Below, in pieces: positions 1-7,062 of a stretch of DNA of 8,647 nucleotides; the first letter of the stretch is position 1, and each line of letters begins with the position of its first letter. The translations under genes and the position numbers were made by a program. Source of the DNA: DATEMK01 sp035275625 (lineage in GTDB: Bacteria > Bacteroidota > Bacteroidia > AKYH767-A > OLB10); assembly GCA_035275625.1 (NCBI GenBank), contig DATEMK010000634.1, forward strand, positions 1-8,647, written 5' to 3'. The notes under the pieces were generated by a model, which worked only from the letters and a program-made list of their open reading frames with translations, did not search any database and had not been told where the DNA came from.

Positions 1-15
1 AAAATATTTTGTATA

Positions 16-23
16 TATGTTTG
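16..23 (+). promoter_or_regulatory. Putative Bacteroidota -7 promoter element (TAnnTTTG)
   Basis: The bases TATGTTTG match the TAnnTTTG -7 consensus known for the primary sigma factor of Bacteroidota. The element lies 67 bases before the ATG of the fibre gene, which would leave an AT-rich 5' leader of about 60 bases. The matching -33 TTG element would fall just outside the left edge of the window, so only half of the promoter can be judged. Confidence 0.4.
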
Positions 24-90
24 GCTTCAATTTAAAACGCGAAAGCCGAAAAGCGGGAAACAGAGTAGGGAAATTAAAAACTTTAATAGC

Positions 91-2697
91 ATGAAAAAAA
101 GCAAAATTTTATTTGGGATGGCTGCATTAATCGTTGCAGCATCAAACATTAAAGCGCAAAGTATTTTTACACCTGGCGGAGGAATTACCGGCCCCGTTAC
201 AAATACTCTAAGTACTAGCCTTGGTTTTAATTCTGGTACAGTTGACTGGGCACCGTTAGAAATAAAGAGCAATGTGGGGCCTTTGACAAACGGTGGATGG
301 GGCAGAAGCATTGTTTTGTATCCGTGGAGTCAAAGCAGAACAAGCACAATTACCTGGGAAAAGGGTAACTGCTTTGGTTGCAACAATTCTTTTTTTATAG
401 GAGGGCCTTCTATAATACCTCCGGGAGATTATTGGATTGGCCTTACAGACAAGCTGAATAATGGCACACAAGATATGATTACACAGTATTATGGAACTCC
501 CACAGGTACCGGGATAAATATAGTTCCGCAGGGAACAGCACGGTATAACCATAATCTTCTTGTAACGGATTTTAATACAGGTAAACCATCAAGGTTTGCA
601 ATACGCACTTTTAATCCCCGTCAGGCTGGCCATGTTAATGAGGGGAATTTTTTAATCACAGGCAGGGCATCAAAAAAAGAACCCTTTAATAATGGCAGCG
701 TATTATTTTCTGATGCTGATCCGGGAACTAATCCTGATTATAATGGGAACTGGGGTATCCAATATATCACGCCCGGTTATTTTGACCCAACTGACCCGGG
801 AGGCCTTAATTTTTGGACTACAGCAAATAATCCTTCTGGTTTCGTAAACAACAGGCTCTATTTGTCAAATACCAACGGCAACATAGGAATTAACAATTTT
901 AATCCATTAAATCAATTGGAAATTACCTCTGATGGTAATGACCCTGTTCCAAGCGGGCTGAGATTTACAAATCTTACCTCTGCTTCCGCGTCACAACCTG
1001 GTTATGGGAAAGTTCTTACTGTTGACGGCAGTGGTGATGTGATCCTGGTAGATGACCAGATAGGAGCTTTAATGAATTTATGTGTAACCCCGCTTTTTGT
1101 ACCTAAAGTTCAAAACGCTGCCGGTGATCAAGTTTGCAGTCAGATTTATGATGATGGAACAAATGTTGGAGTGGGTACAACTTTTCCGTTACACAAACTG
1201 GATGTTGCCGGCTATGTTAATGCCGCACAACATAACGGATACAAGATTTTTAACATGACTGTACTCAAAGACCAGGGCACAGCAAACATATTTGCAGGAG
1301 GAAATTGTGGCTCACCAACATTAGCAGATAATATGACAACCAACGGGAATACTTACGCAGGGTTTAACTGCGGGGCAAATAATAAATGGAGTTCTTACAA
1401 CACATTTATGGGTTTCAATACAGGATATAATGCAAAAGGCACAGGTCAAAATGATAACAACTGTACAATGAATACATTAATCGGAGCTGCAAGCGGCAAT
1501 GTTCTTCAACCGACAAGTTCTGCTGAATATGCTATTGGAAATACTTTAGTTGGTTATTACGCAGCAACGAACTTAACAAACGGGGTAGGAAATACAAGTT
1601 TAGGCAGCTCATCCTTATTTGGGGCTGTCAGTGGTGACCAGAATACCTTTATCGGAATGTATACTGCAACCTGGAGTGCTACCGTTCCCACCAATTGTAG
1701 TGTATTAGGTTATAACGCCCAGGTACCAGTTGCGGGGCCTGTAAATAATGCAACTGCAATTGGCGCTGATGCTTATGTAGGTTGTTCTGATTGCATGGTC
1801 CTTGGTTCAGTAGCGGCCGGTCTGATCAACCAGGTTTCTGTAGGGATTGGATACAACAGCCCGGGAACTACAGGTGTTGGAGGTCCGTTTTTGCTTGCTG
1901 TTAACAATAATGGTCTTGGCAATTCAGCTTGGTTCAATGGAAATATATGGGCACTTGGTGGGACTTGGAACCCCTCTGACGCTGCCTTGAAAGACAATAT
2001 TCAACCGTTCACAAATGCTGATAAGATAATTAATAATCTGATTACGCATACATTTACTTTTAATTCCGCTGATTATCGTGGGTTACATTTACCAAAGGGC
2101 CCTCAAATCGGATTTATTGCGGAAGAACTTGAGCGGGTTTTACCATCATTAGTTCAAGAAGTATCAAGCCCCGAACAAAGAAACGCAGCAGGCGAACTTC
2201 TTTATCCATCATACACTTTTAAGGGAGTAAATTATGAGGGCTTAATACCCATTCTTGTTTCACATGCAAAAGAGCAAAATCAAAAAATCGCTTCACTTAT
2301 TACTCGTGATTCATTACGCGAAATAAGATTAGCTGATCTCGAATCAATTGTAAACTCCTGCTGCCGCATGCAAGCACCGCAGCAGGGAAACAACAACGGT
2401 CAGTCAGAAAGGACAAGTTCAGTACAAGTTTCTATCAACGCGCGACTCGAACAAAATGTTCCAAACCCGTTCAATGAAAAAACTATAATTAAATATTATG
2501 TACCTCAGTCTTCTTCATCAGCCTCGTTAAAAATTTATTCTCTTGACGGTGCAGAGTTGAAAACATTCAGCATAACTCAAAAAGGTACAGGCGAGGTTGA
2601 AATTTCAGGTAATACATTAGCTCCGGGTACTTATGTTTACCATCTTATTGTTGACGAAAAACAAGTAGACGGGAAATTAATGACATTGACAAAATAA
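91..2697 (+). CDS. Secreted fibre/adhesin-like protein with S74 intramolecular chaperone domain and T9SS type A sorting tail
   Basis: This 868-residue protein is predicted to be exported by Sec and then carried across the outer membrane by the type IX system. Residues 1-23 form a signal peptide with a basic start, a hydrophobic core and probable cleavage after KAQ. Two motifs of the form VGIGTxxPxxKLDV (near 264-279 and 359-374) are typical of tail-fibre-like proteins. Residues 399-575 hold NTxxG beta-roll repeats. Residues 629-731 are a Peptidase_S74/endosialidase chaperone domain: it starts with SDxxLK, where S629 and K634 have the Ser-Lys spacing of the autocleavage dyad, and continues with the IGFIAEELERVLP signature. 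Residues 721-757 look like coiled coil. Residues 786-868 (LEQNVPNPFN start, LAPGTYVYHL core, ending TLTK) match a T9SS type A sorting domain. The fold implies a trimeric surface fibre; adhesion is inferred and no ligand can be named. ATG 91 is chosen because it places the signal peptide at the N terminus. Two hairpins follow the stop. Confidence 0.9.
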   Translation: MKKSKILFGMAALIVAASNIKAQSIFTPGGGITGPVTNTLSTSLGFNSGTVDWAPLEIKSNVGPLTNGGWGRSIVLYPWSQSRTSTITWEKGNCFGCNNSFFIGGPSIIPPGDYWIGLTDKLNNGTQDMITQYYGTPTGTGINIVPQGTARYNHNLLVTDFNTGKPSRFAIRTFNPRQAGHVNEGNFLITGRASKKEPFNNGSVLFSDADPGTNPDYNGNWGIQYITPGYFDPTDPGGLNFWTTANNPSGFVNNRLYLSNTNGNIGINNFNPLNQLEITSDGNDPVPSGLRFTNLTSASASQPGYGKVLTVDGSGDVILVDDQIGALMNLCVTPLFVPKVQNAAGDQVCSQIYDDGTNVGVGTTFPLHKLDVAGYVNAAQHNGYKIFNMTVLKDQGTANIFAGGNCGSPTLADNMTTNGNTYAGFNCGANNKWSSYNTFMGFNTGYNAKGTGQNDNNCTMNTLIGAASGNVLQPTSSAEYAIGNTLVGYYAATNLTNGVGNTSLGSSSLFGAVSGDQNTFIGMYTATWSATVPTNCSVLGYNAQVPVAGPVNNATAIGADAYVGCSDCMVLGSVAAGLINQVSVGIGYNSPGTTGVGGPFLLAVNNNGLGNSAWFNGNIWALGGTWNPSDAALKDNIQPFTNADKIINNLITHTFTFNSADYRGLHLPKGPQIGFIAEELERVLPSLVQEVSSPEQRNAAGELLYPSYTFKGVNYEGLIPILVSHAKEQNQKIASLITRDSLREIRLADLESIVNSCCRMQAPQQGNNNGQSERTSSVQVSINARLEQNVPNPFNEKTIIKYYVPQSSSSASLKIYSLDGAELKTFSITQKGTGEVEISGNTLAPGTYVYHLIVDEKQVDGKLMTLTK
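1285..1815 (+). repeat. Coding repeats: NTxxG beta-roll units in the fibre protein
   Basis: Within the fibre gene, residues 399-575 contain degenerate units of the form N-T-x-[hydrophobic]-G-x-x-[AT]. Anchor glycines are at residues 403, 424, 441, 465, 488, 505, 522, 540, 558 and 572. Most intervals are 17-18 residues, with longer ones of 21-24 in the first half. Clear examples are NTFMG, NTLIG, NTLVG, NTSLG and NTFIG; the last units drift to N(C/A)xxxG. The pattern resembles the left-handed beta-roll head repeats of trimeric adhesins (YadA-like), which fits a trimeric fibre folded by the S74 domain. The repeats are visible in protein but not as DNA-level tandem repeats, so the array is old rather than freshly duplicated. 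Confidence 0.65.
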
Positions 2698-2713
2698 TCC
2701 GGATGGATTATTT
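2692..2713 (+). terminator. First hairpin after the fibre gene, overlapping its stop codon
   Basis: AAATAATCC (2692-2700) and GGATTATTT (2705-2713) are perfectly complementary and leave a 4-base GGAT loop. The left arm includes the TAA stop codon of the fibre gene (2695-2697). The stem is AT-rich and only a short T run follows, so alone it would be a weak terminator. It probably acts with the much stronger hairpin that starts four bases downstream. Confidence 0.4.
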
Positions 2714-2716
2714 GAT

Positions 2717-2758
2717 ACGATCAAGCCCTCTTTGTTCCAGGAGGGCTTGATCGTTTTG
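2717..2758 (+). terminator. Strong hairpin, likely intrinsic terminator of the fibre gene
   Basis: ACGATCAAGCCCTC (2717-2730) pairs perfectly over 14 bases with GAGGGCTTGATCGT (2741-2754) around a 10-base loop. The T run 2754-2757 follows, with its first T in the stem. Its place between the fibre gene and the kinase gene makes it the likely transcription end of the fibre gene, so the kinase operon needs its own promoter in the remaining 30 or so bases or inside the hairpin. A weak candidate is TTG at 2747-2749 with TAATTTAG at 2771-2778 (21-base spacer, one mismatch to TAnnTTTG). The T run is short, so termination efficiency is uncertain. Confidence 0.7.
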
Positions 2759-2790
2759 CAGCTTATTTGTTAATTTAGGCTTTTAATTCA

Positions 2791-5763
2791 ATGCCCGAAA
2801 AGAGAAAGATATCTTCTTTATTAACCTTTATATTCTTTTTTACTTATTCTGCTGCTGTTTCCCAGCATTGGCTTCCCAACTTCAAACATTACACCACAGC
2901 GGACGGACTTCCCAGTTCAGAGGTATACCAGATTGCAAGTGATTCAAAAAATATACTCTGGTTTGCTACCGACCGGGGAGTAGTTTCTTTTGACGGATAC
3001 TCCTTTCGCATATTTGATCATAAAGATTCCCTGCCGGATAATTCTGTGATCAAGCTTTATAAAGATTCCGGAGGAAGAATCTGGTTTATCTCTTATACAG
3101 GATTGCTGAGCTATTATGAAAATGGGAAAATAACTCAATATAAATATAATAATGTAATTTCATCACACCTTGGCACTACCATAATTGTGTCATTGTATGC
3201 AGACAAAAAGGGTAACCTGAAGATTAATTCTATTGGCGGGCAAATGAGCACCATTAATGCAGCGGGAGAATTTTCCAGTGAAAAAATGAATAATGATACT
3301 GCTGCGTTTGAGATAACTGAAACAGGCGCTTTATCAGTTTCCACATTTTATTATTACGGTGTGAAAAAAACAATACCTTTTACCCGCTTTAATATTCTAT
3401 CAGCCAAAAAATCTTTCGGGTTTTTAATTAATGAAAATATACGCTACCATCATTTCTCAACCACAAAGCTGAGTAATGGTGATTTGATTTTTTATTGCGA
3501 ACGGTTCTTAATTCGCATTCATCCCTCCGGCTTATATGAATTAAAAAAATTTGAAAATCCTGTACTAAATGTATTTGAGGACAATGAAAAAAAACTCTGG
3601 ATAGGCTGTTACCATGACGGGGTGTATGTTTATGATTCTGCCATGACAGTATCAAATCATTATCTTGTTGACTTATCCGTGTCGCATATTTACAATGACT
3701 TTGCGAAAGGATTTTGGTTTAGCACCCTTGAGAATGGTATCTTTTATCTCCCTTCAAAAAACATTTCAACCTTTACCATTCAGAGTGGTCCTTTTCACGA
3801 GAAAGTAAATTCGGTTTTGTCCCTGTCAGATTCAGTTTTGTTTTTTGCAACCTCAAAAGGTGTATTGTACAAATATGATGATTTGAACCATTTGCTCGCT
3901 AAAACAGATTTAAGGAAAGATATCAGTCCGAATATTGAGTCCATTAATTCACTTTATTTTTCAGAGCATGAAAAAAAATTGTTTATCAGCACTGTTACAA
4001 GTTTCAAATCAGATTCTTTCGCGGTTTTTCAAACAAGATGGCAGGGTTATGAATTAATAACTGTATCCTCACTCACAAAATTTATCCCTTTTCATGACGG
4101 AACCCTGCTTAATTCCGATTATTCCTTTGTTTATTCCTTTAATAGCTCCGGCAGGGTCATCAGTCATATTAACACCAGGCCTTTTCGTTCTACCGGCTTA
4201 TTTGAAGATTCCAAAAAGCGATTGCTTTCAGGAGCCTTAGATGGTTTATATGTTTTTAAAGATCATAATTTTATTCCGTTTGACACGGCTGATAAATTTC
4301 TTAATTCACGCATTACTGATATTAAGGAAATGGAAGATAAATTTCTTGTCATCGGTACACGCAGCAATGGAATTATCCTGCATGACAGTACTTCTCAGAA
4401 TATTATAACCGGCAATAACGGACTTACGAGCGACAATATCAATCGAATTTTAATTAAAGGAAATGACATTTGGGTGTGTACAAATAAAGGTCTGAATAAA
4501 ATAACTGTTTCTGATAAAGCATCACTGTCATATTCCATTCAAAATTTTACTGTCAGCGATGGATTGGCATCAGACGAAATTAATGACATTGCTATAAGAA
4601 ATAATTACGTTTATATTGCTACCAATGAAGGCATCAGTGTGATTAATGCGGAAAAAGCAAGCAAGGTTATTCCCGTGATTCCGCTTTATATCAATTCAAT
4701 AAAAATTAATGAAAAAGATACGGTGCTGGTTTCCTCTTATTCGTTATCACACAATCAAAACACAATAGATATTTTCTTTTCAACTATTACATTCAGGAAT
4801 GCCGGAAATATTGTTTACAAATACCGGCTCCTTGGGTTGGATACCTCCTGGAGAACCACATCCAACCATAATGTTCAATTTACTTCGTTGCCTCATGGTT
4901 CGTATAACTTTCAGCTAAAAGGTCAGGAGCAGCAGAAAACAAATTCTGACATCCCTATTGGATTTTCCTTTACCATCTCTCCCCCTTTTTATAAGCTTCT
5001 TTGGTTTAGAGTTTTCCTCATCATATTTCTGACTTTTATAATCAGTGTATTTATCAATCTGCGTGTGAGGGCAATTAAGAAAAAAGCCTACCGTCAGGCA
5101 GCGCTCAACAAAAAGATAGCTGAATTAGACCTGAAGTCATTGCGGTCGCAAATGAATCCTCATTTTACTTTCAATGTTTTAAACTCAATTCAATACTACG
5201 TTGCAAAAAAAGATACCGAACAGGCGCTCCAGTTTATTACCAAATTTTCCCGTCTCATCAGGATGATCCTTGACCAGTCGCGGAATCCATTTATTTCCCT
5301 TGAGGATGAAATAAAAATGCTGAAGTTATACATAGAACTGGAGGAGTTAAGATTTGAAAATAAATTTACCTGTTCCGTTGGTTTCAACAATGAACTCAAT
5401 TTGCAGGCTATTTTAATACCCGGCATGCTTATACAGCCTTTTGTAGAAAATGCGGTCAAGCATGGCATTCAGCATAAGAAAGGACATGCGCGCATAGAAA
5501 TTTTTTTCAAATCCGTTGATTCAAAATTAATATGCACTATCACCGATAACGGGATCGGCAGGAAAGAAGCCGAAAAATTAAAATTGTCAAATGGCGATCA
5601 TAAGTCAACAGGAACTTCTATTGTTAATGAACGAATTGAAGCGCTTAATATCCTCTCTGGAAATACGCTGAAAAGCACAACGATTGATTTGACAGATGAA
5701 TCGGGCAGCCCTGTGGGAACACGGGTTACTATTGAAATCCCTTTTAAATATGTTTCTGCATGA
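2791..5763 (+). CDS. LytS-type sensor histidine kinase with periplasmic two-component-regulator propeller and Y_Y_Y domain
   Basis: This 990-residue protein is predicted to span the inner membrane, sense a periplasmic signal and phosphorylate the next gene product. Residues 1-24 are a signal peptide or signal anchor. Residues 30-620 are propeller repeats, with recurring 'D..g.lWfat..Gv..fdg' blades such as 51-69, 92-111, 264-282, 473-490, 557-570 and 603-618. Residues 655-730 match a Y_Y_Y domain (YKYRLLGLDTSW, then LPHGSYNFQLKG). A transmembrane helix lies at about 736-757. Residues 775-985 are a His_kinase/HATPase module of the LytS family: phosphoacceptor H791 in NPHFTFNVLNS, N box PFVENAVKHG (N887), and DNGIG at 919-923. 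No receiver or AraC domain is fused, unlike the hybrid (HTCS) regulators with the same sensor, so it needs a separate regulator. The stop overlaps the next ATG by 4 bases, which implies coupled translation. The signal is unknown; in hybrid relatives such propellers often detect glycans, but this cannot be assumed here. Confidence 0.93.
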   Translation: MPEKRKISSLLTFIFFFTYSAAVSQHWLPNFKHYTTADGLPSSEVYQIASDSKNILWFATDRGVVSFDGYSFRIFDHKDSLPDNSVIKLYKDSGGRIWFISYTGLLSYYENGKITQYKYNNVISSHLGTTIIVSLYADKKGNLKINSIGGQMSTINAAGEFSSEKMNNDTAAFEITETGALSVSTFYYYGVKKTIPFTRFNILSAKKSFGFLINENIRYHHFSTTKLSNGDLIFYCERFLIRIHPSGLYELKKFENPVLNVFEDNEKKLWIGCYHDGVYVYDSAMTVSNHYLVDLSVSHIYNDFAKGFWFSTLENGIFYLPSKNISTFTIQSGPFHEKVNSVLSLSDSVLFFATSKGVLYKYDDLNHLLAKTDLRKDISPNIESINSLYFSEHEKKLFISTVTSFKSDSFAVFQTRWQGYELITVSSLTKFIPFHDGTLLNSDYSFVYSFNSSGRVISHINTRPFRSTGLFEDSKKRLLSGALDGLYVFKDHNFIPFDTADKFLNSRITDIKEMEDKFLVIGTRSNGIILHDSTSQNIITGNNGLTSDNINRILIKGNDIWVCTNKGLNKITVSDKASLSYSIQNFTVSDGLASDEINDIAIRNNYVYIATNEGISVINAEKASKVIPVIPLYINSIKINEKDTVLVSSYSLSHNQNTIDIFFSTITFRNAGNIVYKYRLLGLDTSWRTTSNHNVQFTSLPHGSYNFQLKGQEQQKTNSDIPIGFSFTISPPFYKLLWFRVFLIIFLTFIISVFINLRVRAIKKKAYRQAALNKKIAELDLKSLRSQMNPHFTFNVLNSIQYYVAKKDTEQALQFITKFSRLIRMILDQSRNPFISLEDEIKMLKLYIELEELRFENKFTCSVGFNNELNLQAILIPGMLIQPFVENAVKHGIQHKKGHARIEIFFKSVDSKLICTITDNGIGRKEAEKLKLSNGDHKSTGTSIVNERIEALNILSGNTLKSTTIDLTDESGSPVGTRVTIEIPFKYVSA

Positions 5764-6512
5764 TTAAAGCTGTTATAGTAGATGATGAATCAAAAAGTAT
5801 TGAGATTCTTCGAATGCTGGTTGAAACCCATTGCAGCGATGTAAAAATTGAAGGATATGCTGAGGAAGTGGAAGACGCAATAAAATTAATTAATGCAAAA
5901 CAACCTGATATAGTTTTTCTTGATATAGAAATGTCAGGTGAATCAGGGTTTGAACTTCTTGAAAAAGTAAAAACAAAAAACCTTCATGTCATTTTTGTTA
6001 CAGCACACAGCCAGTATGCTGTAAGGGCTTTTCGTTATTCAGTAGCAGATTATTTACTCAAACCGGTAGATAGCACGGAGCTAAAAGATGCCATTGAAAA
6101 AGTGAAATTATTGATGAAAGATGATCAGCAGGTTTCAAAAGAAAACATTCACCTGGCAGAAGAAGAAGAAAAGCTGACGCTCCGGATACCGCTTCCTAAC
6201 CGTACTGTTTCGGTAAGCATGACAGATATCATCCGCCTTGAAGCTGACGGAGCGTATACAAAAATTTTCCTTGCCGGCAACAAACAGTATTTCGTTTCTT
6301 ATAATATTAAAATTTTCGGAGAACATCTTGATCCGAATTTATTTATGCGTGTGCATCGTTCACACATCATTAATTTGAAGAAAGTAACTAAAATCACCGG
6401 GGGAAAGCAATTGCTTGCTGAAATGACAGATGATTCAAAAGTTGAAATTTCCCGGAGAGTCAGACTTAAGTTCCTTTTAAATATGCAAAAACTTGGAATA
6501 GCTCCGTTCTAA
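5760..6512 (+). CDS. LytTR-family response regulator (REC-LytTR)
   Basis: This 250-residue cytoplasmic protein is the partner of the upstream kinase. Residues 1-120 are a receiver domain with the acidic pocket D8/D9, phosphoacceptor D55 (VFLDIEM), T81 (FVTAH), aromatic Y98 and K101 (KPV), so all residues needed for phosphorylation are present. Residues 121-137 are an acidic linker. Residues 138-246 are a LytTR DNA-binding domain: IIRLEADGAYTKIF, then FMRVHRSHIINLKKVTKI, then ISRRVRLKFL. Length and architecture are standard for the family. ATG 5760 overlaps the kinase stop (ATGA), so the two genes form one operon. LytTR proteins usually bind pairs of short direct repeats; the targets are not identifiable here, although the repeat array 70-140 bases downstream is a possible site. 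A gene symbol such as lytR or lytT would be a family label only, so none is given. Confidence 0.95.
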   Translation: MIKAVIVDDESKSIEILRMLVETHCSDVKIEGYAEEVEDAIKLINAKQPDIVFLDIEMSGESGFELLEKVKTKNLHVIFVTAHSQYAVRAFRYSVADYLLKPVDSTELKDAIEKVKLLMKDDQQVSKENIHLAEEEEKLTLRIPLPNRTVSVSMTDIIRLEADGAYTKIFLAGNKQYFVSYNIKIFGEHLDPNLFMRVHRSHIINLKKVTKITGGKQLLAEMTDDSKVEISRRVRLKFLLNMQKLGIAPF

Positions 6513-6517
6513 GAACG
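6505..6517. other. 13-base perfect palindrome over the regulator stop codon
   Basis: CGTTCT (6505-6510), a central A, then AGAACG (6512-6517) form an exact inverted repeat that includes the TAA stop codon. With a one-base centre it cannot fold into a good RNA hairpin, so it is not a terminator. It could be a dimeric protein-binding site or simply chance. Confidence 0.25.
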
Positions 6518-6582
6518 ATTCTCTGCTACTCTTTTCAAATACGCTTTTCAGGACCGGTACATTCATTTAATAAGACAACATA

Positions 6583-6649
6583 ATCACGGTTTTCCCTGAT
6601 AAAAATCATGGTTTCCCTTGATAGGAATAAAATCACGGTTTCCCTTGAT
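6583..6649 (+). repeat. Three-copy imperfect palindrome array, ATCAYGGTTTYCCYTGAT
   Basis: Three 18-base copies occur in the same orientation. Copy 1 is at 6583-6600 (ATCACGGTTTTCCCTGAT), copy 2 at 6605-6622 (ATCATGGTTTCCCTTGAT) and copy 3 at 6632-6649 (ATCACGGTTTCCCTTGAT). Spacers are 4 and 9 bases, giving start-to-start distances of 22 and 27. Each copy is itself an inverted repeat ATCAnGG-N4-CCnTGAT, and the same arm position (5 against 14) is mismatched in all three. The array begins 71 bases after the regulator stop and ends 80 bases before the PUR-domain gene. Dyad symmetry, repetition and position fit an operator cluster for a dimeric regulator. A family of dispersed short palindromic elements is the main alternative. 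The short spacers and unit length do not fit CRISPR. Confidence 0.7.
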
Positions 6650-6654
6650 TTTTT
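6629..6654 (+). terminator. Possible terminator built on the third palindrome copy
   Basis: Copy 3 extends by three A-T pairs into a ten-base-arm hairpin, 6629-6638 against 6643-6652, with one internal mismatch and a 4-base loop. T bases continue to 6654. This could end the kinase-regulator transcript, because no better terminator follows the regulator stop. The stem is weak and copies 1 and 2 lack the extension and T run, so termination may be a by-product rather than the role of the array. Confidence 0.3.
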
Positions 6655-6728
6655 GTATATTTTTTTTTAACATCTTTAGCCTCTCAAATTTTTTCTGTAA
6701 TCAATATTATTTAATATGACAAAAAAGC

Positions 6729-6947
6729 ATGATAGAAAAAGGAATTCACTCGGAGCATATTTATGCTGAAAGGCGTTCTTACTTTTTTCAAATGAAGCAG
6801 TCTGAGGACAAATCAAAATATCTTCTCATCACAGAATGCAAGATAAGCGATGGACAAAAAATCGAGATGCAAAATATTGCGGTTTATGAAGAAGACATGG
6901 ATAAATTTACAGATGGCTTGATTAAAATGCTCATTATGTTTCAATAA
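6729..6947 (+). CDS. Small PUR-domain (DUF3276-like) nucleic-acid-binding protein
   Basis: This 72-residue protein resembles the bacterial PUR-alpha-like family (DUF3276) common in Bacteroidota and spirochaetes, whose studied members bind single-stranded nucleic acid. The visible pattern is HIYAERRSYFFQMKQ (10-24), KYLLITECKI (30-39), then IAVYEEDMDKFTDGLIKML (50-68). This reproduces the family order of 'aGkRtYFFDvk', 'yYLtITEskr' and 'hkIfLYkEDfdkF', ending in an amphipathic helix. It is shorter than typical members (about 100 residues or more) and the conserved Gly-Lys before Arg is lost here. No Shine-Dalgarno site is seen. ATG 6716 lies upstream but in another frame with an early stop, so 6729 is the only sensible start. 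The triple palindrome lies 80 bases upstream and could control it. The assignment rests on pattern recall, not a search. Confidence 0.65.
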   Translation: MIEKGIHSEHIYAERRSYFFQMKQSEDKSKYLLITECKISDGQKIEMQNIAVYEEDMDKFTDGLIKMLIMFQ

Positions 6948-7062
6948 AAATATTTCAAAACCAGGAAATATAAAATGAACAACTGGAATGACGGAATGTA
7001 ACCTGTCAATAGAAAATACGGGATTTGACGAAATGCTGAAATAAATAGTAAAATCCGATTAT

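Noticed and set aside
23..57. GGCTT/AAGCC inverted repeat in the fibre gene leader
   Set aside because: It has only five base pairs with a wide loop, which is expected by chance.
5196..5468. 90-codon minus-strand frame inside the kinase gene
   Set aside because: It lies opposite the conserved histidine-kinase core (phosphoacceptor and N box) and shows no protein-like motif of its own.
6583..6649. CRISPR array interpretation of the three repeats
   Set aside because: The units are 18 bases with spacers of only 4 and 9 bases, and no cas gene is nearby.
6961..7062. Short frame MNNWNDGM and possible promoter between the PUR gene and the 83-residue gene
   Set aside because: The frame has eight codons only, and TTTG at 7024-7027 has no TAnnTTTG partner at the proper distance.
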